A stretch of DNA of 64,000 bases, taken from NCBI GenBank assembly GCA_944380765.1, contig CALWIO010000004.1, positions 1 through 64,000 of the forward strand, in the 5' to 3' direction. Positions 55,674 to 63,976 of the stretch are shown here, piece after piece. This DNA comes from an uncultured Clostridia bacterium (GTDB lineage Bacteria; Bacillota; Clostridia; Oscillospirales; Acutalibacteraceae). The notes under the pieces are model-generated. The model ran no database searches and had not been told where the DNA came from. It saw only the letters and a list, made by a program, of their open reading frames with translations. The first letter of the stretch is position 1. Every line of letters starts with the position of its first letter. Both the position numbers and the translations under genes were made by a program.

Positions 55674-57746
55674 TTACAGCGTTGCGGCAGCTTTAAAGGC
55701 GCTTGCGGTAGCGTCCGCTATTCTTCCGCATTTTGAGGCGTCGCCGATTACGCAAACCTTGCCGCAAACGGCTTTGGCGGCGCTTTCAAGCTCGTTCACC
55801 GGCTTTACGCCGAGGGAGAGCACAACAAAGTCGGCCGGCTCAATGTGCAGGCTCTTTGATTTTGTGCTTTCAACTTCTATCTGACCGTCGCCGATTTTAA
55901 CAAGCCTGCTTGAAGTAAGGAATTTCGTGCCGCAGGCTTTCAGCTTCGGAACCGCGTCGTCAATATGCTGCATCCATGTGCCGGGGGCAAGGCTGTCAGC
56001 CATTTCCACAATGCACACGCGGTTGCCCATACCGCAAAGATATTCGGCGGTTTCAAGACCGGTCATTCCGCTTCCTATTACGGCAACCTTTTTGTCTTTT
56101 ATTTCAACGGTGCCGTCAAGCACCTGCGCCGCCGTGCATACATTTTCGCCGTCGGTTCCCTCAATGGAACGGGGAATAACGGGCGCGCCTCCCGTTGCCA
56201 CAAAAACAGCGTAGGGAGCTTCACTTTCTATCAGCTTGCCGTCAGCGGCGGTGTTATAAATTATTTCAACTCCGAGGGCCGAACAGTTCGCGGCCAAGTC
56301 CTCAACGCACCAGTAAATTTTTTCTTTTTTCGGAGGCTGTGCCGCAAGAGTTACCTGACCGCCGGGCTTTTCGCATTTTTCATATACTTTTACGCTGAAT
56401 CCTCTTTCAGCGAGAGTCTGAGCGGCTGTAAGACCTGCTACGCCTGCTCCTATTACAAGCACTTTTCTGCCGTTTCCGTCCTTTTTAAGAGCGTATCTCT
56501 CGTGACCGAGCAGAGGGTTGACCGAGCAATTTGCGTGAGAGCCTTTATAAGCGTTATTCTGCATGCTTTCCATACAGTAAAGGCAGCAAATACATCTTTT
56601 AATAAGATTTTCCTCGCCGTTTTTAACCTTCTGCGCCCAATGGGGGTCGGCTATGTGGCTTCTGCCGAGGCATACAAAGTCCTGAATACCTTCTTCAAGC
56701 TGTTCCTCAGCCTGCTTTGGACTTCTTATAAGGTTTGCGGCAAGAACGGGTACAGAAACTTTTTCCTTTACCGCTTTTGCCATGTATTTCCGCCAGCCCG
56801 GCTCAAATGAAACGGGTTCCAGCCAGTAATTGTAAGTATCGTATCCCGCGCAGGAAACATCTATCGCGTCAACGCCGTTTTTGTCAAGAATTTCCGCCAT
56901 TTTAACGCCGTCTTCAAGGGTGTATCCCTTGCCCTCCTGACCAATCATGGCATAGCATTCATCTACCGAAAGGCGTACAACAAGGGGAAAATCAGAGCCG
57001 CATTTTGCCCTTATTGACGCAATTATTTCCAGCAAAAATCTCATGCGGTTTTCAAGGCTTCCGCCGTATTTGTCGGTTCTGCGGTTGGTAAAGGGGCTTA
57101 AAAACTGCTGAATAAGATAACCGTGTGCGGCGTGCAGCTCCACTCCGTCAGCTCCGGCTTTTTTGGCGCGCAGAGCGGCGTCGGCAAACTCGCGGATAAT
57201 TTTCTCAATCTGCTTTACGCTCATCTCCCTGTTAAGACTTTCAGCCGAATAGGCTCTTTCAACCTTAGAGGGCGACCATGTGGGCAGAACAAGGTCTTTT
57301 TCCATCATTTTTTTGCCCATGGGAGCGATTTTGTAAAACATTTTGTCATAGGCGCTTCCCATAATTTTTCGGCATGCGTTTGAGAGGGGAACAGTACCCA
57401 TCATAAGCCCTAAATTTTGCCTGCCGGGGTGATGAAGCTGAACAAACAGCTTGCAGTCATGGCGGTGGATTTTATCAATCATTCTTTTTAAAGGCTCAAT
57501 CTGGTAGTCATGGCTGAGCCCAAGCTGAGCAAATGCGGAAGCGCCCGAAAAATCGTCAACCCTCGTAATTTCGGTAATGATAAGTCCCGCGCCTCCCTTA
57601 GCGCGCTCTTCGTAGTAATCCTCCATCTTCTGGGTAGGCGTGCCGTCAAACTGACCGAATCCGAGCATCATCGGCGGCATAACTATTCTGTTTTTAATTT
57701 CGCAGTTTCCTATTTTCATAGGAGAAAAAAGAAGCTTGTAGTCCAT
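55674..57746 (-). CDS. OYE-family NADH:flavin oxidoreductase / enoate reductase
   Basis: A 690-residue enzyme of the 2-enoate / 2,4-dienoyl-CoA reductase type. An N-terminal FMN barrel (1-365; VQLHHPGRQ, ELHAAHGYLIQQFLSPFTNRRTD region) is followed by a [4Fe-4S] Cys cluster (CICCLYCMESM, then HANCSVNP) and a C-terminal FAD/NAD domain with GAGVAGLTAA and GSGMTGLETA. Such enzymes reduce activated C=C bonds; gut relatives act on bile acids or plant compounds, so the substrate here is open. ATG 57746 follows AGAGGTG, 16 bp after the glycosidase stop, suggesting one transcript. Confidence 0.85.
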   Translation of the reverse strand: MDYKLLFSPMKIGNCEIKNRIVMPPMMLGFGQFDGTPTQKMEDYYEERAKGGAGLIITEITRVDDFSGASAFAQLGLSHDYQIEPLKRMIDKIHRHDCKLFVQLHHPGRQNLGLMMGTVPLSNACRKIMGSAYDKMFYKIAPMGKKMMEKDLVLPTWSPSKVERAYSAESLNREMSVKQIEKIIREFADAALRAKKAGADGVELHAAHGYLIQQFLSPFTNRRTDKYGGSLENRMRFLLEIIASIRAKCGSDFPLVVRLSVDECYAMIGQEGKGYTLEDGVKMAEILDKNGVDAIDVSCAGYDTYNYWLEPVSFEPGWRKYMAKAVKEKVSVPVLAANLIRSPKQAEEQLEEGIQDFVCLGRSHIADPHWAQKVKNGEENLIKRCICCLYCMESMQNNAYKGSHANCSVNPLLGHERYALKKDGNGRKVLVIGAGVAGLTAAQTLAERGFSVKVYEKCEKPGGQVTLAAQPPKKEKIYWCVEDLAANCSALGVEIIYNTAADGKLIESEAPYAVFVATGGAPVIPRSIEGTDGENVCTAAQVLDGTVEIKDKKVAVIGSGMTGLETAEYLCGMGNRVCIVEMADSLAPGTWMQHIDDAVPKLKACGTKFLTSSRLVKIGDGQIEVESTKSKSLHIEPADFVVLSLGVKPVNELESAAKAVCGKVCVIGDASKCGRIADATASAFKAAATL

Positions 57747-57762
57747 ATTTTGCACCTCTGAA

Positions 57763-60300
57763 TTATATCGGATTAACGGTAACCGTGCCGATGTCCGGCG
57801 CGTAGGTTATCTTGTTGTTAAAGGAATAAGAACCGTCGTTTGTAAAGCTTATTTCGTTTTCGCCCTCGTCAAGGTAAAGAGTAATTGTCCGGGTTTTGTA
57901 GTTTTCCCAGCTGTATGTGCTTCTGAAAAAATAATTTCCCTGTTTTTCACCGTTTATACTTATCGTGATATACCTCTCAATAAGGTCAACATTGTAATCG
58001 TGAAAACCGCCTTCCTCGTTATTGGCGTATTCAACCGTGAACTGATAATACCCTGCCTTTTCAGCCGTTACCGTGAATTTGCAGCCGTTTTCGCTGTCGG
58101 AAGAAATCCAGCCGATTTTTTTGCCGGAAAGCGTGTTCTCGTTGTTTTCCAACAGCGCACTGCCGAATACGGTGAAGTCGCCGGGGGACACAACTTTGTA
58201 ATCCGCGCTTGATTTTGCGCGGTGAATTTCGGTAACAGCCGCGTCACCTTTAATTTCAAGCTTGCTGTAACCTCTTTGCAGATACAGCGTAATGTAGCTT
58301 TCGTTCGATGTCGAACGCCGCACATCGCTTAACGCTGTGCCGTTTAACACAAACTCCGTGCTGCGGTAATCGGTAAGGGATATGTTGTAGTTGCCGGCTT
58401 CCTTTGCATAAATCGAGAAAACATTATCGCTTTCATCTGCTCCTCGCAGTTCAAGCCGGTCAAAATATACCTCGTCTTCGTCATCGTCATCGTGCTCATA
58501 AACATCAATAAAATCAAGGGACAGTACGGCGTTTGAGCATTTAACGCTTATGGTGTTCCTGCCTTCTCTAAGCTGGAAATAACCCGTAACACATTCCATA
58601 TAATCCTCTTTGATAGTCGAGGGGAAAACAAGAGTCTGCCCGTTCTGAGCGTTTCCGTTTACGGTGACAGTTACATCTGCCGATATTCTTTCGCCTTTGT
58701 TTTTAACGCTACCGTCTTCGTTGTATTCCGCGCCTACCGGACCGCAGCCATAGACAAAATCAATGGCGTAAAGCCCGTCGTCATCGGCTTTAACGGTAAA
58801 CTCAATTTCGCTCGCGGAATCAAGACCTTTTACAACTTTGCCCTCGGAACAGGCGTAGGCTATCCAGTCGGTTGCCTGCGCGCTGCCGTAGAGCTTCGCG
58901 TCTTCCGCTTCGTATCTGTCAAAAATATCGTCCTCAAAGTCGTCCTCCTCACCCGTGAAAGGCGTTATTTCAATAAGAAAAGCCTGTGTGCTTCTTTCAG
59001 CGGGAAGACTGAACTTTATTTTTCCGCCCCGTACCGTGCAGGTTTTGGTCATAAGCTCTTCCGGCTCGTAAACCGCGCCGCCGAGCCCTTTGTAATCCAC
59101 AACATTGACTTTTACCGTGACTTTGTCGCCGCTTTTAAAGCAGGACTCGTCTATATTTTCAATAACTATTCTGCCGGTTCTGTCAGTACCGCCGGCAAGA
59201 ACATAAAATTTGCGCTCGGCGTCCGAAAAGGAAGCGCAGGCTGTAAGCCCCTTGTAAGCCAAGTCGGCTTTTCCTTTCAGGAATTTGCCCATGTTGCTTT
59301 TTAAAATATCTCGTTCCGAAACGGCAAGCTCTTTTCCCTTCATTTGGGCGTAGAAGTTATATACCCAGTAGTTTGAGTTGGGCGTAACATCATCGGCAAC
59401 CGTGTCCGAAAGGTTGTCCGCAAGGCGCCAGTAGGCAACGCAGCTGTATGCGTCCTGACTTTCAAGACGGTTAATCCACTTGACGCTCTCGCCGGGAATA
59501 CCGTTGGTTTTCATAAGTCCGTATTCGGAAATGCAAACGGGAATACGGTCGATTCCAAGGCTGTCGCACAGCAGATAATATTCCTCAAAATGGCTTTCCA
59601 TGTGGTATATCGAATCTTCCGCGAGTTCGTGCCATACCATTATGTCGGGCAGACAGCCGTTTTCAATACAGTAACTCAGAAACTCCTCTAAGTAATCACG
59701 GTTATATACCGCGTGTCCGGGACCGGCGATTCTCGCCTGCGGGTTAATTTCTTTTACAACATTGTATGTAGAGAGCCATGCGTCATAAAAAATTTCCCGG
59801 TTTTCCTTAACGGAAAAGTCGCCGAACCACTGGCCGTTGTCCATCTCGTTGTAAATGCAGTAGGCAATCGACTCGCTGTATTCAAGCTCTTCCATTTCCG
59901 AAACGGTTTTGTTCACCTTTTCGTTGTACTCTTCAAGGCTGTCGAGCTGATAATACCATGTATCGTACATATCCTGTGTGTAAACAACAATCAGCTCGCC
60001 GCCGGCAGAAAAGAATGTGCCGGCCACCTGCGTAATTTCTCCGATAGGGTGCTGCAAGCCTCCCGCGGGCTTTGTGGCAAGACTGTTTACGCCTGCGCTT
60101 TCGGCAATTTCAGCCGAGGGAATGTCGGGCTCGGCAAATCCGTAAAGAAATCCGGCGGCTTTGCCCGTAAGCTCCGATTGAGCCGAAAAGTCAATTTTAA
60201 CAAGCGGCGTCAGCAAGACCGGAATATAAACCGCGAGCGCTGCCGTGATTATAAAAACGGGAATCAACACGCCTATAATAATTTTTGTTGATTTTTTCAT
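57763..60300 (-). CDS. membrane-anchored clan GH-A glycosidase (GH39-like) with carbohydrate-binding domains
   Basis: An 845-residue surface protein. A signal-anchor (8-32) is followed by a TIM-barrel domain (about 60-320) with the acid/base pair Asn151-Glu152 (IYNEMD) and nucleophile Glu259 (CISEYG), typical of clan GH-A, closest in feel to GH39. A beta-sandwich (about 340-445) and two CBM6/CBM35-like domains follow (about 455-610 and 690-845), the first starting at YEAEDA. It likely acts on plant or host glycans outside the cell. Family assignment below clan level is uncertain. AAGGGA precedes ATG 60300. Confidence 0.7.
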   Translation of the reverse strand: MKKSTKIIIGVLIPVFIITAALAVYIPVLLTPLVKIDFSAQSELTGKAAGFLYGFAEPDIPSAEIAESAGVNSLATKPAGGLQHPIGEITQVAGTFFSAGGELIVVYTQDMYDTWYYQLDSLEEYNEKVNKTVSEMEELEYSESIAYCIYNEMDNGQWFGDFSVKENREIFYDAWLSTYNVVKEINPQARIAGPGHAVYNRDYLEEFLSYCIENGCLPDIMVWHELAEDSIYHMESHFEEYYLLCDSLGIDRIPVCISEYGLMKTNGIPGESVKWINRLESQDAYSCVAYWRLADNLSDTVADDVTPNSNYWVYNFYAQMKGKELAVSERDILKSNMGKFLKGKADLAYKGLTACASFSDAERKFYVLAGGTDRTGRIVIENIDESCFKSGDKVTVKVNVVDYKGLGGAVYEPEELMTKTCTVRGGKIKFSLPAERSTQAFLIEITPFTGEEDDFEDDIFDRYEAEDAKLYGSAQATDWIAYACSEGKVVKGLDSASEIEFTVKADDDGLYAIDFVYGCGPVGAEYNEDGSVKNKGERISADVTVTVNGNAQNGQTLVFPSTIKEDYMECVTGYFQLREGRNTISVKCSNAVLSLDFIDVYEHDDDDEDEVYFDRLELRGADESDNVFSIYAKEAGNYNISLTDYRSTEFVLNGTALSDVRRSTSNESYITLYLQRGYSKLEIKGDAAVTEIHRAKSSADYKVVSPGDFTVFGSALLENNENTLSGKKIGWISSDSENGCKFTVTAEKAGYYQFTVEYANNEEGGFHDYNVDLIERYITISINGEKQGNYFFRSTYSWENYKTRTITLYLDEGENEISFTNDGSYSFNNKITYAPDIGTVTVNPI

Positions 60301-60357
60301 AAATCTGTTTTCCCTTTCATTAAAACTTATATAAATTGTATCATAATGTGAAAGGGG

Positions 60358-60732
60358 TTACAACAATTTATTTTCCTTTTTTGTCTTAATAACCGTCAAA
60401 ATTCCGGTACAAATTAAAAACGCGGCAAATATTTTAGGAAGCAGCCTGCTGTCTATGCCGCCGAGCAGAAATCCGGCAGGAAGCGCTCCGCAGATACCGC
60501 CTAAAATAACCGGATAGATTTCCTTGAATTTTATCTGTTTTTTAAAAAGATAAATTATCACCGACAAAGCCGCGCAGGGAATAAAAAAAATAAGATTTAT
60601 TCCCTGAGCTTTAAGCTGAGGATAATCGGCGAAAATCACAAGATATATAATCAGAACGCCGCCTCCGCCGAATCCCATTGAACCTATCATTCCCGAAAGA
60701 AAACCCGCTGCCGCCGAAATAATGTAATTCAA
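60358..60732 (-). CDS. half-size TSUP (TauE/SafE) transporter, second gene
   Basis: A 124-residue membrane protein with about four segments and the family glycine motif near its N-terminus (GFLSGMIGSMGFGGGGVLI). Full TauE/SafE proteins of about 250 residues consist of two such halves. I place the start at TTG 60732, which overlaps the stop of the upstream half as TTGA behind GTGAGG; an in-frame ATG at 60759 has no ribosome site. With the next gene it probably forms a heterodimeric anion exporter; the substrate is unknown. Confidence 0.75.
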   Translation of the reverse strand: MNYIISAAAGFLSGMIGSMGFGGGGVLIIYLVIFADYPQLKAQGINLIFFIPCAALSVIIYLFKKQIKFKEIYPVILGGICGALPAGFLLGGIDSRLLPKIFAAFLICTGILTVIKTKKENKLL

Positions 60733-61079
60733 TTTATAATCAGCCTCACTCCCGCCCATATCATAAACAGCGAAAAAGCGTATGAAAGGGTTTTGTTTTT
60801 TATCTTCTTTATGAGAAAAGCGCCTGCCGCGCTTCCGAGCAAACCGGGCAGCAAAAAAGCGTAGGAATCCGAAAAGTTGACATTGCCGTTTTTAAGATAT
60901 ATAATCGTACTGATAATTGTAATTGGCAGAATGGTTGCTACGGCGTTAATCTGGGCTTCCCTCTGGTTCATTCCGGCTTTTTTATACAGCGGAACCGTGA
61001 GCATTCCTCCGCCGGCGCCGAGAATAATATTCACAGCGCCGATTGCAATGCCTACAAAAAATTTTTTTGTGTTTTTCAT
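60729..61079 (-). CDS. half-size TSUP (TauE/SafE) transporter, first gene
   Basis: A 116-residue membrane protein with about four segments and the motif GAVNIILGAGGGMLTVPL, equivalent to one half of a TauE/SafE transporter. It is not a frameshifted remnant: both halves carry complete motifs, each has a start, and the genes overlap by a stop/start. GGAGGAAAA precedes ATG 61079. Its start lies only 20 bp from the divergent gene at 61100. Confidence 0.75.
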   Translation of the reverse strand: MKNTKKFFVGIAIGAVNIILGAGGGMLTVPLYKKAGMNQREAQINAVATILPITIISTIIYLKNGNVNFSDSYAFLLPGLLGSAAGAFLIKKIKNKTLSYAFSLFMIWAGVRLIIN

Positions 61080-61099
61080 ATTTTCCTCCGGGGGTAGTT

Positions 61100-61753
61100 A
61101 TGAAAGTAAACAACAGTAATTTCAGAAGTGCGGTAGGCGCGTCGGCGATAGCCTTGCTGGTGGTTATGAATCTTGTAATCGTAGGGCTTTTCGTGCTGTC
61201 TTATTTCCTTTACATAAAGACATTTACTAATGGGACCGGCGTGTTTCTGCTGATAGTCGAGGCGGCTTTTTTACTTCCGCTGATATTCAATACAAAGTAT
61301 TCCCTTCAAGAGGATCATTTATTTATTTTTCAGTGGCCGTTTATCCGCAAAAAAATCCGTTACTGCGATATTTTTGAAATTACCGATTCCCCTGAGGACG
61401 CGAAAAAAGCCCGGAAAGCCTCACTCTCAAAACAGAACAAAATTTATATAGGATACTTTTTCTATAAGGAAGATAAAAAAACCAAGGAAAAAGAAAAAAT
61501 AAAAAAATACATTGAGCTTTCTCCTAAAGACCGGGATTTGTTCCTTATAAAAATGGGCGGAAAGTTCAAAAGGGCAAGGGACCTTGCGGCAAAGCTTGAA
61601 GAAGAGCATAAGAAACAGCACGCCGAGCATTACCGCAAAAAAGCCGAGGCCGACAAAAAACGCGAAGAAATTGAAACCGCGAACAAACCCGTTGATGTGG
61701 TCATTGAGCCTAAAAAGAAAACCGACGCAAAAAGCGAAGCGTCGGACGAATAA
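61100..61753 (+). CDS. PH-like domain membrane protein
   Basis: A 217-residue protein with two membrane segments (about 15-40 and 47-65), a bacterial PH-like domain (about 70-150; YSLQEDHLFIFQWPF, then KIRYCDIFEI) and a highly charged coiled-coil-like C-terminal tail rich in Lys, Glu and Ala. Function unknown. ATG 61100 follows GGGGGT. An in-frame start at 61043 lies inside the divergent transporter gene and is rejected. Confidence 0.65.
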   Translation: MKVNNSNFRSAVGASAIALLVVMNLVIVGLFVLSYFLYIKTFTNGTGVFLLIVEAAFLLPLIFNTKYSLQEDHLFIFQWPFIRKKIRYCDIFEITDSPEDAKKARKASLSKQNKIYIGYFFYKEDKKTKEKEKIKKYIELSPKDRDLFLIKMGGKFKRARDLAAKLEEEHKKQHAEHYRKKAEADKKREEIETANKPVDVVIEPKKKTDAKSEASDE

Positions 61754-61768
61754 GCGGTATATTAAAAC

Positions 61769-61796
61769 AAAGCGCGCGGAATTCCGCGCGCTTTTT
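61769..61796. terminator. bidirectional terminator
   Basis: AAAGCGCGCGGAA is directly followed by its perfect complement (61769-61794), with T residues on both strands. It separates the convergent 61100 gene and TRIC-family gene. Confidence 0.85.
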
Positions 61797-61800
61797 GCTG

Positions 61801-62439
61801 TTATTTAATTGCTTTCGGAAAATTCCATTTAAAAATCATGGCGAGAATACGCAGAATAAATGTGGTAAGTGTACCCGCCACAATCGCTATTCCGTCATTT
61901 ATGCCCAAAAGATACATTATGTAGTACACCACGGAGCCGCATATAGCGGCAATGGCGTAAATTCTTTTAACAAGAACAAAGGGCACCGACATTGTCAGAA
62001 TATCCCTTATTATACCGCCGCCGATACAGGTAATAAGTCCGGAGCCTATCACAATAACATAATTGTCGGTGTAACCTTTTTGTATAGCAATCTGCGTGCC
62101 GATTACCGCGAAAATTCCGAGTCCCAGAGCGTCAAAAACATCGTTGATGTGCTCGATTTTGGCTTCGTTTTCCAAATACGGACGGCTGTAAGCTCGCGCG
62201 CACAGAAATACAAGCAAAGCGGTCAATGCGGAAAGCAAAAGATATTCGTGCATGTAAAACATTGACGGCGGAGTAAATCCGAAAACCATATCCCTTGTAA
62301 GTCCGCCGCCGAGCGCTGTCATAATGGCAAGCAGCACCACGCCGAAAAGGTCGGTCTTTCTTCGTATGGCTATCATCGAGCCGGAAACGGCAAAGGCAAT
62401 TATTCCGATTATCAGTATAACGGTAGAAAATATTTCCAT
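61801..62439 (-). CDS. TRIC-family (UPF0126) cation channel protein
   Basis: A 212-residue membrane protein with about seven segments and two repeated glycine-rich motifs, TALGGGLTRDM and TCIGGGIIRDI, the signature of the UPF0126/TRIC family of trimeric cation channels. The physiological role in bacteria is unclear. AAGGGAT precedes ATG 62439. Confidence 0.88.
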   Translation of the reverse strand: MEIFSTVILIIGIIAFAVSGSMIAIRRKTDLFGVVLLAIMTALGGGLTRDMVFGFTPPSMFYMHEYLLLSALTALLVFLCARAYSRPYLENEAKIEHINDVFDALGLGIFAVIGTQIAIQKGYTDNYVIVIGSGLITCIGGGIIRDILTMSVPFVLVKRIYAIAAICGSVVYYIMYLLGINDGIAIVAGTLTTFILRILAMIFKWNFPKAIK

Positions 62440-62500
62440 AATATCCCTTCGTCCTTTTTCAATTCCTTAATTTATAATATCATACCTTAATTAAAAGAAC

Positions 62501-62540
62501 AATAAAAAATAACGCCGGACTTTAAATTAAGCTCGGCGTT
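62501..62540 (-). terminator. terminator of tRNA-Val
   Basis: AACGCCG (62511-62517) pairs with CGGCGTT (62534-62540). On the minus strand a T-rich tail (62510-62501) follows. Confidence 0.75.
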
Positions 62541-62542
62541 TA

Positions 62543-62618
62543 TGGTGGACATTAACGGACTCGAACCGCTGACCCTTCGCACGTCAAGCGAATGCTCTAC
62601 CAACTGAGCTAAATGTCC
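62543..62618 (-). tRNA. tRNA-Val (anticodon GAC)
   Basis: 76 nt including an encoded CCA. The acceptor GGACATT pairs with AATGTCC; the D stem GCTC/GAGC, anticodon stem TTCGC/GCGAA and T arm AGCGG-TTCGAGT-CCGTT are all normal. The anticodon loop TTGACGT gives GAC, which reads GUC and GUU. Confidence 0.96.
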
Positions 62619-62630
62619 TTTTGCTGTGTT

Positions 62631-62660
62631 ATTTTATCACAGCGAAAGGGGTACTGTCAA
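62631..62660 (-). promoter_or_regulatory. promoter of tRNA-Val
   Basis: On the minus strand TTGACA (62660-62655) and TAAAAT (62636-62631) with an 18-bp spacer. The -35 overlaps the stop of bofA. Confidence 0.7.
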
Positions 62661-62920
62661 GACAAAAATGTATCGCACAGCAAAAGCATAATAACTCCCG
62701 AAACTCCCGCGAAGGACGAAATACCGATTGTCCAGCCGTTGATTGGAAGATGAACCGATATAAACGAGCCGAGAATATTAACCGCAAAAAGCGCGCAAAC
62801 ACCTTGAAGGGCGCAGAAAAACAGAGCCGTAAAAAACTTTTTGGATTTTATGTAGAAAATTAAGACCGTCAGTACCCAGATTCCGAAAATAACCGCAAGA
62901 AAAATTTTTGAAGACTGCAT
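62657..62920 (-). CDS. bofA: pro-sigma-K processing inhibitor BofA
   Basis: An 87-residue membrane protein with about three hydrophobic segments. The C-terminal part matches the BofA family, with the HLPING motif followed by a glycine-containing segment (WTIGISSFAGVSGVIMLLL). BofA blocks the SpoIVFB active site until the forespore signal arrives. GGGAGG precedes ATG 62920. It lies upstream of tRNA-Val on the same strand. Confidence 0.82.
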   Translation of the reverse strand: MQSSKIFLAVIFGIWVLTVLIFYIKSKKFFTALFFCALQGVCALFAVNILGSFISVHLPINGWTIGISSFAGVSGVIMLLLCDTFLS

Positions 62921-63013
62921 TTATGTTTTCCTCCCTTTTGTTCACAGTAATTTTTATTATTGTTAAGATTAAATTATGACTTGCGGGAATATAATAAATT
63001 GAGGTGACGGATA

Positions 63014-63184
63014 TTGAAAGAAACAAAAAGAAATTACGAGCAGTACTGTACACATCTTAAAAGGAATATAATCATGGAAGAAACGGTAAAAGAGAACGGA
63101 GAAACAAAAATTTGCTGTACCGAGGCGGACTGTGAGGCCACATGGAAAAACTGCCGCAACAAATTACGACAAAAAAGCCGATAA
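63014..63184 (+). CDS. small Cys-containing protein of unknown function
   Basis: A possible 56-residue protein starting with TTG at 63014, seven bases after GAGGTG, or with an in-frame ATG at 63074 (36 residues) behind AAGGA. It is highly charged and has five Cys (KICCTEADCEATWKNC plus one near residue 12), suggesting a metal site. I do not recognise the family. It starts divergently from bofA, about 93 bp away. The well-placed ribosome site and open frame are the only support. Confidence 0.5.
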   Translation: MKETKRNYEQYCTHLKRNIIMEETVKENGETKICCTEADCEATWKNCRNKLRQKSR

Positions 63185-63188
63185 AATA

Positions 63189-63217
63189 TTGACCGATTGA
63201 GAAAAAGATAGTAAAAT
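63189..63217 (+). promoter_or_regulatory. sigma-A promoter of the 63259 gene
   Basis: TTGACC at 63189-63194 and TAAAAT at 63212-63217 with a 17-bp spacer. Confidence 0.7.
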
Positions 63218-63258
63218 ATTAACAATAATGAATAATAATTTATGACAGCGGTGAAATT

Positions 63259-63927
63259 ATGCAAAAAATTGTTGACTCGGTTTTCGATATCATCGCATTC
63301 TCAAACGGTATCATATATACAAGAAAAAAGATTCTTGAAAACGGCTCGGCAAGAGTCAGCTTTCACGGATACGATATAAAAAGAATGCAGAACACCCCGG
63401 TTACGAAAAGCGTGTATTTACTTAATAAATACGGGGCGGGTTACAAGGAAATAGCGGAGCAGCTCGGCGACTATGTTTCCTGCGACGCGGATATAACCCC
63501 CGCGAAACAGGTGGTTGTGGTTTATCCGGGCGGTGAAACAGGAATTTTCTCACAGGAGGGCAAAATGCTCTGGTCGAGCGATTTGGTTTATCACGACTGT
63601 GAAATTCAGGGCGCGGTATGCGACGGCAGGCAGATTTGGAGCGTTGTGCCGGAGCTTAACTGCGTTGTGAGCTATTCTGTATCCCATAAAAAATTCAGTA
63701 TGAGAATAGGCTCTGAGGATTCAGGTACCTTTGACTGTCCTGTATCTCTTTCAAAGTACGATAACGAGCTTTTTGTGTGCAATAAAAATTCCAATAAGGT
63801 AAGAACGGTAAATTTAAAGGATTATTCCGTCAGCGATTTCAGAATTTTTGACGAGCCCGTGTATAAATATCTGCGCTCCTGCGGCAAAGAGGTAGTCGTC
63901 TTGGAGTCCGGAGTATATATTTTATAA
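63259..63927 (+). CDS. unknown protein, possibly beta-propeller-like
   Basis: A 222-residue soluble protein without signal peptide or membrane segment. It consists largely of short beta-strand-like stretches with repeated patterns of the GQIWSVVPELNCVVSY and NELFVCNKNSNKVRTV kind, reminiscent of propeller blades, but I can name no family. GCGGTG precedes ATG 63259. It has its own promoter and terminator. Confidence 0.75.
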   Translation: MQKIVDSVFDIIAFSNGIIYTRKKILENGSARVSFHGYDIKRMQNTPVTKSVYLLNKYGAGYKEIAEQLGDYVSCDADITPAKQVVVVYPGGETGIFSQEGKMLWSSDLVYHDCEIQGAVCDGRQIWSVVPELNCVVSYSVSHKKFSMRIGSEDSGTFDCPVSLSKYDNELFVCNKNSNKVRTVNLKDYSVSDFRIFDEPVYKYLRSCGKEVVVLESGVYIL

Positions 63928-63944
63928 TTCCCGATTTTAATTTT

Positions 63945-63976
63945 AAGCCGTGCCGTGGCGCGGCTTTCTTTATTTT
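63945..63976 (+). terminator. terminator of the 63259 gene
   Basis: AAGCCG (63945-63950) pairs with CGGCTT (63961-63966) with a GCC/GGC pair inside; TCTTTATTTT follows. Confidence 0.75.

Noticed and set aside
55965..56810. 281-codon plus-strand ORF inside the OYE-family gene
   Set aside because: It is antisense to a well-supported flavoprotein and shows no domain pattern; its length reflects codon bias of the opposite strand.
62990..62995. TATAAT before the small 63014 ORF
   Set aside because: There is no matching -35, and the transcription start would fall on the ribosome site.
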